This document shows, piece by piece, positions 7,401-11,443 of a DNA stretch of 11,443 bases. Position 1 is the first letter of the stretch. Every line of letters begins with the position of its first letter. The position numbers and the translations under genes are program-made. This DNA comes from CAZYTO01 sp964650405 (GTDB taxonomy: Bacteria > Acidobacteriota > Thermoanaerobaculia > Gp7-AA8), in NCBI GenBank assembly GCA_964650405.1, contig CAZYTO010000185.1:1-11443 (forward strand). Reading direction: 5' to 3'. The notes below the pieces were generated by a model. The model saw only the letters and a list, made by a program, of their open reading frames with translations. It was not told where the DNA came from and did no database searches.

Positions 7401-8037
7401 CCGGCGTGGGATTGTTCGGTGAGACCCGGTTCGGCGCGCCGTCCAGAGTGAATTCGTTCCCTCCCTGCGCGCCGTTGGCCACGATGCCCGAGAGGTTGCC
7501 GTTGTCCATCGGACGGGAGAAGTGCAGGTCCGAGGCGTCGGCGATGCCCGGCGTGAGGCGCGTGAGCATGTACGCCGTGCCGTCGCCCAGCGGCAGCCGC
7601 TCGATCTGGTGCTGATCGATCACCTGGCCCGTGACGGGAGAGGTGGTGTCGATGAGCGGAGGCGCGGCCGTGACGGTGATGACCTCTTCCACGCCGCCCG
7701 CCTGCAGCGAGAAGTCGTTCGCCACTTCGTCGCCGACCCGCACGGTGATGCCCTTGTGGACCACCGGCTTGAAGCCGTCCAGCTTCGCCTCCACGTTGTA
7801 CGTCCCCGAGTTGAGGTGCCTCACCTGGTAGAAGCCCTTCGCGTCGGTGACTGCGACGGCGGTGACGTTCGTGCCGGTGTTGGTCACGGTGACGGTCACG
7901 CCCGGCAGCACACCGCCGGAGGCGTCCTTGACGATGCCGGTGACTCCTCCTCGGAAGTCCTGGGCGAAGACGGGAGTGGAAAGAAGAGAGAGAGCGAGGA
8001 CCACGAGCACCGCAGGAATCCCGAGCCGTTGCTTCAT
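4423..8037 (-). CDS. TonB-dependent outer-membrane receptor (Oar-like, carboxypeptidase-regulatory domain)
   Basis: 1204 aa, typical of the very large Oar-like receptors of Acidobacteriota. A Sec signal peptide (about residues 1-25, ending TPVFA-Q) is followed by a carboxypeptidase-regulatory-like beta-sandwich domain (about 29-112: GGVTGIVKDASGGVLPGVTV ... YNVEAKLDGFKPV), a linker with EEVITVTA, a plug region with IERLPLGDGTAYMLTRLTPGI, and a long C-terminal region of amphipathic strands ending GARLSF. The terminal Phe fits the outer-membrane insertion signal. Such receptors import bulky substrates using energy from TonB. Divergence from a pectate lyase and downstream GH28, isomerase and kinase genes suggest pectin oligosaccharides as substrate (inference). 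The start at 8037 is well supported by GGAGGAGA 4-5 bases upstream. A strong promoter with possible repressor boxes lies at 8090-8134. A 637-base repeat-filled gap separates it from the next gene, so that gene may have its own promoter or reduced read-through. Confidence 0.92.
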   Translation of the reverse strand: MKQRLGIPAVLVVLALSLLSTPVFAQDFRGGVTGIVKDASGGVLPGVTVTVTNTGTNVTAVAVTDAKGFYQVRHLNSGTYNVEAKLDGFKPVVHKGITVRVGDEVANDFSLQAGGVEEVITVTAAPPLIDTTSPVTGQVIDQHQIERLPLGDGTAYMLTRLTPGIADASDLHFSRPMDNGNLSGIVANGAQGGNEFTLDGAPNRVSPNNPTPGNNSGVVGFSPPSDAIAEFKVQTNSFDAEAGHTAGATVNLALKSGTNAIQATTSYNNRSDSRSATPFLSKKAGANKPTRQYNRASATLSGPIIQDKTFFMLSAEHLRDVQAEPATYTVPTVKMRNGDFSEFPNVTIYNPFTATGSNNTRTAFTGNLIPGNMINAVSKAYAALYPLPNRPGTSQNYFTNQLRPYDYNAGLGRADHNFNNNKRHFLHGYWNKRREDRYDWALGAANAQGDQINGVAVTHGYDFRSNTGATLGFTSVRSSSMVFDVRGAWSRFGEWRQAADTFDPASLGFSSTAAALMKGYKYLPLITFGGFSTTNANSTIASLGAQRSDFGTGFNRPFTNISFTPTADFLYGSHSVRTGYELRRQRWDITVPAYGAGRYNFNGAYTRLNNSAPLNDPAQEFAQFLLGLPTAGTGTVASAGSSSSQFEIGTTGDYRQITHALFMQDDWHIGQRLTLNLGVRFELEQPMREANNANIGGFDPTISSPIEQAALAAYAAKPIAEIPVGQFKVKGGLNFENGDLYNNLYKVLPRLAFSHEINSKTVIRGGVGLFSYDYYFDAGNQTGFTQPTAIVTTDNNGATFLTDISNPIPSGQLIQPSGASKGAATGLGLTLGTIIPTERKVPYYTRAQIGMQRDLGAGWVAEVFFIGSRGRHLPVSRELNGVPLQYLSTSRTRDTANETFLSQSVPNPFAGLLPGTTLNGATIARSQLLRLYPQFLGGANNGAVSGTGTVSVGTEEYIGSDSYNSGSIRLEKRFSTGKSLLVTYTRSKERDKLNFLNAGNNQLEDRVSPNDRPNRVTFGGTYDLPFGKNERWGSNWHGLTDAALGGWSVSATYSYQSGFPLVWNNNIYYDPSRNPQDLHSDIGKHTSCGIAGFDCPAWDTSGFYIAGGTGRTDSRIQLANNVRYFPSTLEHVRTMPLHLMDIGLYKTFSLPRAMSLQVRAEVINALNYTVLWNPNQDPRNASFGIINQDRNNPRDVQLGARLSF

Positions 8038-8086
8038 GACATCTCCTCCGCGCGTGAGGGCGAAATTTGCCTGGTGTGGTTGCGAA

Positions 8087-8097
8087 TGTGTTATATG
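8087..8097 (+). promoter_or_regulatory. Possible extended -10 element for the pectate lyase gene
   Basis: TGTTATATG (8089-8097) reads as a TGn plus TATATG extended -10 on the plus strand; a poor -35 (TTGCCT, 8067-8072) lies 19 bases upstream. Transcription from about 8104 would fit the ATG at 8128 as start and exclude the in-frame ATGs at 8086 and 8095. It overlaps the receptor -10 and one operator box, so one bound repressor could silence both directions. Confidence 0.3.
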
Positions 8098-8119
8098 ACC
8101 ACAGCCATTCGCGAGTCAA
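8090..8119 (-). promoter_or_regulatory. Sigma70-type promoter of the TonB receptor gene
   Basis: On the minus strand TTGACT (8119-8114; 5 of 6 to the -35 consensus) and TATAAC (8095-8090; 5 of 6 to the -10 consensus) are separated by 18 bases. Transcription would start near 8083 and leave a leader of about 45 bases before the receptor ATG, with the GGAGGAGA site properly placed. Confidence 0.65.
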
Positions 8120-8134
8120 GCAATTGTATGACCA
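8091..8134. promoter_or_regulatory. Two candidate GntR (FadR-type) operator boxes in the divergent region
   Basis: TTGTATGACCA at 8124-8134 fits the FadR-subfamily operator pattern TNGTNNNACNA at every fixed position, and TTATATGACCA at 8091-8101 fits with one change. The two share TATGACCAC and their starts are 33 bases apart, about three helical turns, so both face the same side of DNA. The second box overlaps the receptor -10; the first lies just upstream of the receptor -35 and covers the pectate-lyase start codon. GntR regulators of this subfamily commonly sense uronates and other sugar acids. No regulator gene of this type is in the window. Confidence 0.5.
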
Positions 8135-9489
8135 CTTCTGAAAAATTAACAGTCCCACCGTCCGGTTTCCTGCGAATCCATCGCCTCTCTCTACTCCTCT
8201 GTTTTCTCGGCGCTTCCTGCGGGTCGGACCTTTCTCGCCAGCCGGCCCACGGCACTCCCGATCGGTCGGCAACCGCGAGACTGGTCATACCAATCGTGAC
8301 ACGGACCCGACCTGCGGACGCGCCAACTGAGGCTCTCGGCGGTGCCGTGCTCCGGGTGACGACCCTGGCCGGGGACGGCCCGGGCTCGCTGCGCGAGGCT
8401 CTCGATGATCCACGGCCGCGCCTGGTCGTCTTCGAGGTCGGCGGAGTCATCGATCTCGCCGGCCGGTCCCTCGAAGTCCGGTATCCCTACCTGATCGTCG
8501 CCGGCCAGACCGCCCCCGACCCCGGCATCACCATCATCAAAGGAGAGCTGGAGGTCGCCACGCACGACGTCCTCGTCCAGCACCTCGCCGTGCGCCCGGG
8601 CGACAACAACCACGCCCCCAACTGGGCTCCCGACGCCCTCGGCACGCACCGCGGCGCCTTCGGCCCCGTCCATCACGTCGTCTTCGACCACTGCTCCGCG
8701 ACCTGGGCCATCGATGAGAACCTCTCGGCATCCGGCCCGGCCGACGTCGACCCCGACGCCGATCCCGACGTCACCTCGCACGACATCACCTTCCGGAGCT
8801 GCCTCATCGCCGAGGGGCTGTCGCACGCGACGCATCCCAAAGGAGAGCACTCGAAGGGATCGCTGATTCATGACGGCGTCCGCAACGTGCTCATCGCCGG
8901 CTGCCTCTACGCCCACAACGTCGAGCGCAACCCGCGGCTGAAGGGCTCGACTGTTGTCTGGGTGACGAACAACGTGATGTACAACTGGAAGAACGCCTGC
9001 GTCGGCGTCGGCACGCACGGCAACCGGAAGGATCTGACGCCGTCGCGGACGGTCTTAGCCGGCAACGTCGCCCTGGCCGGCCCGGACACCCGCAGCCGTG
9101 CCTTCGTGAAAGCGGTCGATCCCGGCGGCCTGGTCTGGCTGCGGGACAACGTGGCCGTCGACCGCACCCGGGCCGCGTTGCCGATGATCACTCCCGGCGT
9201 CGTCATCGCCGGCAACGCACCGGCCCCGCCGTTGCCGCCCTGGGAGTCGTTCGCCCGCGTTCTGGCCACCGCCGGCTCCCGCCCAGGGCGCCGCGACCCG
9301 ATCGACGCGCAGATCGTGCAATCGGTCCGCGACGGGACAGGACACATCATCAATAGTCAGGAGGAGGTGGGCGGGTACCCGGCGCGCGCCGCCACGCAGC
9401 GCACGCTTGTCGTCCCGGACGGGCTGGAAGGGCGGCGGCGGTGGCTGGAGGGGATGGGGCGGGGGGTGGAGCATTTGACCGGTGCCTGA
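8128..9489 (+). CDS. Pectate lyase (PL1-type parallel beta-helix), probable secreted lipoprotein
   Basis: A 453-aa protein. After a basic n-region (RIHR) and hydrophobic LSLLLCFLGAS, Cys31-Gly-Ser-Asp looks like a lipoprotein cleavage site, though the lipobox (GAS-C) is imperfect. The rest follows the bacterial PL1-type plan: GSLREAL (about 86-92), a GGVIDL strand, VAGQTAPDPGITI (124-136), HHVVFDHCSATWAIDENLS (182-200; Asp187, Asp196 and Glu197 are calcium-ligand candidates), SKGSLI (242-247), HNVERNPRLKG (263-273; Arg267/Arg270 are the catalytic-arginine candidates) and VTNNVMYNW. These enzymes cleave polygalacturonate by calcium-dependent beta-elimination and release the unsaturated products that the KduI pathway uses. 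The start is uncertain: ATG 8128 has only a weak ribosome-binding site, and in-frame ATGs exist at 8086 and 8095. The gene is transcribed divergently from the receptor and shares its control region. Confidence 0.85.
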   Translation: MTTSEKLTVPPSGFLRIHRLSLLLCFLGASCGSDLSRQPAHGTPDRSATARLVIPIVTRTRPADAPTEALGGAVLRVTTLAGDGPGSLREALDDPRPRLVVFEVGGVIDLAGRSLEVRYPYLIVAGQTAPDPGITIIKGELEVATHDVLVQHLAVRPGDNNHAPNWAPDALGTHRGAFGPVHHVVFDHCSATWAIDENLSASGPADVDPDADPDVTSHDITFRSCLIAEGLSHATHPKGEHSKGSLIHDGVRNVLIAGCLYAHNVERNPRLKGSTVVWVTNNVMYNWKNACVGVGTHGNRKDLTPSRTVLAGNVALAGPDTRSRAFVKAVDPGGLVWLRDNVAVDRTRAALPMITPGVVIAGNAPAPPLPPWESFARVLATAGSRPGRRDPIDAQIVQSVRDGTGHIINSQEEVGGYPARAATQRTLVVPDGLEGRRRWLEGMGRGVEHLTGA

Positions 9490-9491
9490 GA

Positions 9492-9525
9492 GGATTGACC
9501 GCGCAAAAGGACGGGCGGTCAATCC
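9492..9525 (+). terminator. Hairpin after the pectate lyase stop codon
   Basis: GGATTGACCGC (9492-9502) and GCGGTCAATCC (9515-9525) form a perfect 11-bp stem with a 12-base loop, starting two bases after the lyase TGA. There is no T-run after the stem, so it may stabilise the 3' end or act with Rho instead of being a full intrinsic terminator. Confidence 0.5.
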
Positions 9526-9567
9526 AGCGTAGTCGCTGAACACCGTGGAGAGTGCGGCGAGTCTTTC

Positions 9568-9777
9568 AATGTGTCACCCTGAGCGATGGGTGGTGGGCGT
9601 AGGGGGAAGCGAAGGGTCTACTTCCCAAAGGTCGTAGGCTGTACGAGCAAACTCCAATCGGAAGCAGAATCGCGTTGATCGCCAGCCTCGCGAACTGCGG
9701 AATGCGGAGCCACCCTTGGCGAAGTAGACCCTTCGCTCCCCTTACACCCACCCGCCCTTCGCTCAGGGTGACACATT
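9568..9777. repeat. 210-bp MITE-like element with about 57-bp inverted ends
   Basis: The gap 9490-9874 holds no convincing gene. AATGTGTCACCCTGAGCGA (from 9568) through GCGAAGGGTCTACTTC (to 9624) is matched, inverted, by GAAGTAGACCCTTCGC (from 9721) through TCGCTCAGGGTGACACATT (to 9777), with a few mismatches and small indels in the middle of the arms; the pairing continues weakly into the 96-bp core. If the element is bounded at ATGTGTC...GACACAT, a TCA triplet flanks both ends and could be a 3-bp target duplication. The TGTCACCCTGAGCGA...AGCGAAGGGTCT type of palindrome is one I recognise from intergenic regions of many bacteria. No transposase is present. Confidence 0.7.
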
Positions 9778-9874
9778 CAGGAGTTATGCGGTCTTGAGAG
9801 ACTCTGGCACGACATCTACTCCATCCAGAGCAGCGTCTCCAGTCAGTTGGCCCGCTCAGCATCCTACTTACAAA

Positions 9875-10414
9875 TCAGTACGAAGATGTAGGTGTGTACA
9901 GGAAAAGTACCAAGTCGTATGGTCCGCGATCGGAATGATACGGTTTGCCGTGGCTCTCGAACCCGGCACGACGCAGCGCCGAATGCATCCGCTCGTTGTT
10001 CACTTCCGAAGTGGCGAACATCGGCGTTCCTCCTACCTCCACTGCCACTTCGGCAAGCCTGCTAGACAAGCGATTACCTTTAAAGCCCTCCGTAACGGCT
10101 ACCCATCCAAACTCAAGCGAAAATAGCGAGGGTATTGCCGTAGCAGCGGCTTTCTCAAAAACACTCTTTCGATACGACTGGCGCGGCCTTTTCAGCCCGC
10201 CGACGGCCGCGATAACGTTATCGTCGTACAGGAGGAAGAGAGTATGCGCGCGCTTTACCCCCGCCGGCAGTTGTCGCTCGTCGACTTCGCCCTCTGACCG
10301 AACGGTTGCCTCGAACTCTTTCAATTGCGACGCGTTGCATTTACCTGGTGTTTTACAAGAGAGAACCAGATCCCGAGAAACACCATTAACCTGCTGCGTC
10401 CAATGTCTGCTCAT
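9875..10414 (-). CDS. GNAT family N-acetyltransferase
   Basis: A 179-aa soluble protein with a recognisable GNAT C-terminal half: the beta-4 strand FGWVAVTEGFKGNRLSSRLAEVA (about residues 102-124), where FKGNRLSSRL stands for the acetyl-CoA pyrophosphate-binding R/Q-x-x-G-x-G/A loop in a divergent form, then ATSEVNNERMHSALRRAGF (beta-5/alpha-4, with the Asn typical of GNATs) and a terminal SDRGPYDLVLFL strand. The acceptor substrate cannot be read from the sequence. The gene starts 31 bases after a small Xre regulator on the same strand, and its ATG has GAGG 5 bases upstream, so the two are probably co-transcribed. Base composition is visibly less G+C-rich than the pectin genes, which suggests a different origin. 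Pairing of a DNA-binding protein with a GNAT resembles GNAT toxin-antitoxin modules, but those usually use a ribbon-helix-helix antitoxin encoded upstream, so that reading is only a possibility. Confidence 0.75.
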   Translation of the reverse strand: MSRHWTQQVNGVSRDLVLSCKTPGKCNASQLKEFEATVRSEGEVDERQLPAGVKRAHTLFLLYDDNVIAAVGGLKRPRQSYRKSVFEKAAATAIPSLFSLEFGWVAVTEGFKGNRLSSRLAEVAVEVGGTPMFATSEVNNERMHSALRRAGFESHGKPYHSDRGPYDLVLFLYTPTSSY

Positions 10415-10445
10415 GTTGCCTCAACAACGAAAACGCATTCAATAA

Positions 10446-10697
10446 CTACGACTTCCGCACCCTTCTCGGCTTCCGATCAAGCACCCCCACCAGCTCCGTG
10501 ACGTTGCAGTCGAGCGCGTCCGCCAGCTTCATGAGCATTCCTAGGCCGGGGAGGGTCGAGCCGTTCTCCATGTGGCTGATGAATGGGTGATTGGATTCGA
10601 TCATCTCGGCGAGTGCGCGCTGGCTCAGGCCGCGGGCGGTGCGCAGCTCGCGCAGACGACGGCCGAAAATGACTCCATCGCTCTCGCGCTCCGTCAT
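10446..10697 (-). CDS. Small Xre/HTH_3 family transcriptional regulator
   Basis: An 83-aa protein consisting almost entirely of one Xre (Cro/CI-type) helix-turn-helix domain: FGRRLRELRTARGLSQRALAEMIESNHPFISHMENGSTLPGLGMLMKLADALDCNVTELVGV, followed by a basic tail (RKPRRVRKS). It has no ligand or oligomerisation domain. The ATG at 10697 gives a natural N-terminus, but no clear ribosome-binding site is seen; an in-frame GTG at 10733 would add 12 residues. Its partner is the GNAT gene 31 bases downstream. An 18-bp palindrome lies 42 bases upstream of the ATG in the divergent promoter region and is a reasonable target for autoregulation, though this is inferred from position only. Confidence 0.85.
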   Translation of the reverse strand: MTERESDGVIFGRRLRELRTARGLSQRALAEMIESNHPFISHMENGSTLPGLGMLMKLADALDCNVTELVGVLDRKPRRVRKS

Positions 10698-10717
10698 GAA
10701 AAAGCGCGCTCGCGGCG

Positions 10718-10746
10718 TTGACAAAGCGCCCACGCGATGGTACTGT
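10718..10746 (+). promoter_or_regulatory. Promoter of the 154-aa unknown protein gene
   Basis: A perfect TTGACA -35 box (10718-10723) is followed after 17 bases by TACTGT (10741-10746). This -10 is poor (3 of 6) but is preceded by TGG, an extended -10 arrangement. A start near 10753 leaves about 20 bases before the ATG at 10773, with GTGAG as a weak ribosome-binding site. Confidence 0.55.
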
Positions 10747-10756
10747 TAACATTACC
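10739..10756. promoter_or_regulatory. 18-bp palindromic operator candidate over the -10 box
   Basis: GGTACTGTTAACATTACC is a dyad GGTA-n-TGTTAACA-n-TACC, symmetrical at every position except one pair. It covers the -10 of the rightward promoter and the presumed start site, so a bound dimer would block transcription. The Xre protein and the excisionase-like protein encoded on either side are both candidate binders. Confidence 0.6.
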
Positions 10757-10772
10757 GAGTGAGATCACGCAC

Positions 10773-11237
10773 ATGAACGACTCCACCCGCTCCAACATCC
10801 GCCACATCTTCCTCTCGCCCCGCCCGAACTTCCCCCTCATGACAGCGGCGGAGCTGCTCGGAATGCCGCTGGCGGAGTTGCGGAAGGAGATCGAGAATGG
10901 GGCGATTGTAGCGGTTCCGACCCGCCTCGGGCAGAGCGTGACCCGCGAGGAGCTCATCGCCGCCGTCATGTGCCGCTGGGACCAGATCGTGATCGAAGAA
11001 GCCCTCGGCGCCGACGCCGCCGGCGTCCTGCCGGAGGTCCTGCGGCTCGTCGAGCTGCGGGCACGCATCCCCCGCTACCAGCGCGACATGCTCCAGGTCC
11101 TGGCATGGTGGGAGAGCACATCCGTCGACGCCGTGCTGGCCCGCGAGCTGGAGAGCGTCGCCTCGGCCTACTCGACCGAGCTGGCCGCGGAAGTGCCGGA
11201 CTTCGCGCTGGCCATACGGTGGCCGGCGGCGGGGTGA
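10773..11237 (+). CDS. Unrecognised protein with an excisionase/MerR-like DNA-binding N-terminus
   Basis: A 154-aa soluble protein that I cannot assign to a named family. Residues about 21-62 (PLMTAAELLGMPLAELRKE, then ENGAIVAVPTRLGQSVTREELIAAV) have the helix-turn-helix plus wing layout of excisionase/MerR-like (HTH_17) domains: a TAAELLG recognition start, a following helix, and a short strand with R-L-G before a second helix. The C-terminal part (LRLVELRARIPRYQRDMLQVLAWWESTSVDAVLARELESVASAYS) is predicted mostly helical and ends with EVPDFALAIRWPAAG. It has no signal peptide or membrane segment. The start at 10773 was preferred over an in-frame ATG at 10737 because the latter lies inside the promoter, upstream of the predicted transcription start. 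It is divergent from the Xre-GNAT pair and shares its operator-like palindrome, so it may belong to the same module. Confidence 0.65.
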   Translation: MNDSTRSNIRHIFLSPRPNFPLMTAAELLGMPLAELRKEIENGAIVAVPTRLGQSVTREELIAAVMCRWDQIVIEEALGADAAGVLPEVLRLVELRARIPRYQRDMLQVLAWWESTSVDAVLARELESVASAYSTELAAEVPDFALAIRWPAAG

Positions 11238-11443
11238 GCGACACGATCTCAGAAGCGCAGTGCTTTTCATCTTCGCAACACCGGCGGCTTGCCGTTCCGG
11301 CTCTCGGGATGACCACGCTTTTCGTTCTTGTGCGCCTACACTGTTCGTAGTGTAAACAGTCGGTCCGCGTGTGTTCACGCCGGTTCCCGGTGTGGACGAT
11401 CGCGGAAAACCGACGAAAAATGGACCACGAGTCGACCGGCGAC
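11238..11443. other. Right-edge region without a supported gene; competing small hairpins
   Basis: No convincing gene. TACACT (11337-11342) pairs with AGTGTA (11349-11354) around a 6-base loop, and ACTGTT (11340-11345) pairs with AACAGT (11355-11360); the two stems overlap and exclude each other. This could be the regulatory region of a gene beyond the edge, but no ribosome-binding site or promoter is clear enough to call. Confidence 0.35.

Noticed and set aside
5422..7422. Long plus-strand open frame of 666 codons
   Set aside because: It lies wholly antisense to the receptor gene, has the low-complexity Val/Arg/Glu/Gly-rich composition of a shadow frame in high-G+C DNA, and lacks a ribosome-binding site or recognisable domain.
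7522..8127. Upstream extension of the pectate lyase reading frame
   Set aside because: The extension is antisense to the receptor's signal peptide and regulatory domain and lies upstream of the lyase signal sequence; it is an open shadow frame, not a fusion.
8191..9018. Minus-strand open frame of 275 codons across the lyase gene
   Set aside because: It is antisense to the conserved PL1-type motifs and composed of Val/Gly/Asp-rich shadow sequence.
9566..9862. Minus-strand ORF of 98 codons
   Set aside because: It covers the 210-bp inverted-repeat element, lacks a ribosome-binding site and has no recognisable domain.
9875..10697. Definite GNAT toxin-antitoxin pair
   Set aside because: Known GNAT toxins mostly pair with ribbon-helix-helix antitoxins; here the partner is Xre-type and the acetyl-CoA loop is divergent. 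Context alone does not support a firm call, so it is kept only as a hypothesis.
11423..11443. Start of a further plus-strand gene (ATG at 11423)
   Set aside because: Only seven codons are visible, there is no clear ribosome-binding site, and competing frames are equally open at the edge.

Overview
The window (about 64% G+C over most of its length) looks like a chromosomal fragment of a saprophytic Acidobacteriota bacterium, possibly of the Vicinamibacteria type. This rests on the very large Oar-like TonB-dependent receptor with an N-terminal carboxypeptidase-regulatory domain, on the style of the sugar kinase and DUF4861 proteins, and on the number of inverted-repeat elements between genes. 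No rRNA or marker gene is present, so the taxonomy is inference.

Positions 1-9489 form a pectin/polygalacturonate utilisation locus. On the minus strand, in transcription order, it holds an outer-membrane TonB-dependent receptor (8037-4423), a secreted DUF4861 protein (about 3785-2628), a GH28 polygalacturonase-type glycosidase (2631-1225), a KduI/IolB-family isomerase (1228-362) and the start of a PfkB-family kinase of the 2-keto-3-deoxygluconate kinase type (175 to beyond the window edge). DUF4861-GH28 and GH28-isomerase are each joined by 4-base stop/start overlaps. A PL1-type pectate lyase (8128-9489) is transcribed divergently from the receptor. Together they suggest polymer cleavage by the lyase and GH28 outside the cytoplasm, uptake of oligogalacturonides through the receptor, isomerisation of the unsaturated monouronate by the KduI-like enzyme and phosphorylation by the kinase. 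The 90-bp divergent intergenic region holds a good sigma70-type promoter for the receptor and two near-identical boxes that fit the operator pattern of FadR-type GntR repressors.

Positions 9490-11443 are a different region. After a hairpin and a roughly 210-bp inverted-repeat element comes a lower-G+C pair of minus-strand genes: a small Xre-type helix-turn-helix regulator (10697-10446) followed 31 bases later by a GNAT acetyltransferase (10414-9875). Divergent from these is an unrecognised 154-aa protein with an excisionase/MerR-like N-terminus (10773-11237). Its promoter has a perfect TTGACA box, and its -10 lies inside an 18-bp near-perfect palindrome, a likely operator.

Every gene-free gap longer than about 150 bases, except the right edge, carries a distinct inverted-repeat element (207-344, 3778-4174, 4227-4356, 9568-9777). 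The largest is a roughly 400-bp structure with about 100-bp imperfect terminal inverted repeats enclosing five degenerate 33-bp tandem repeats. It sits directly before the DUF4861 gene and may supply that gene's start codon.
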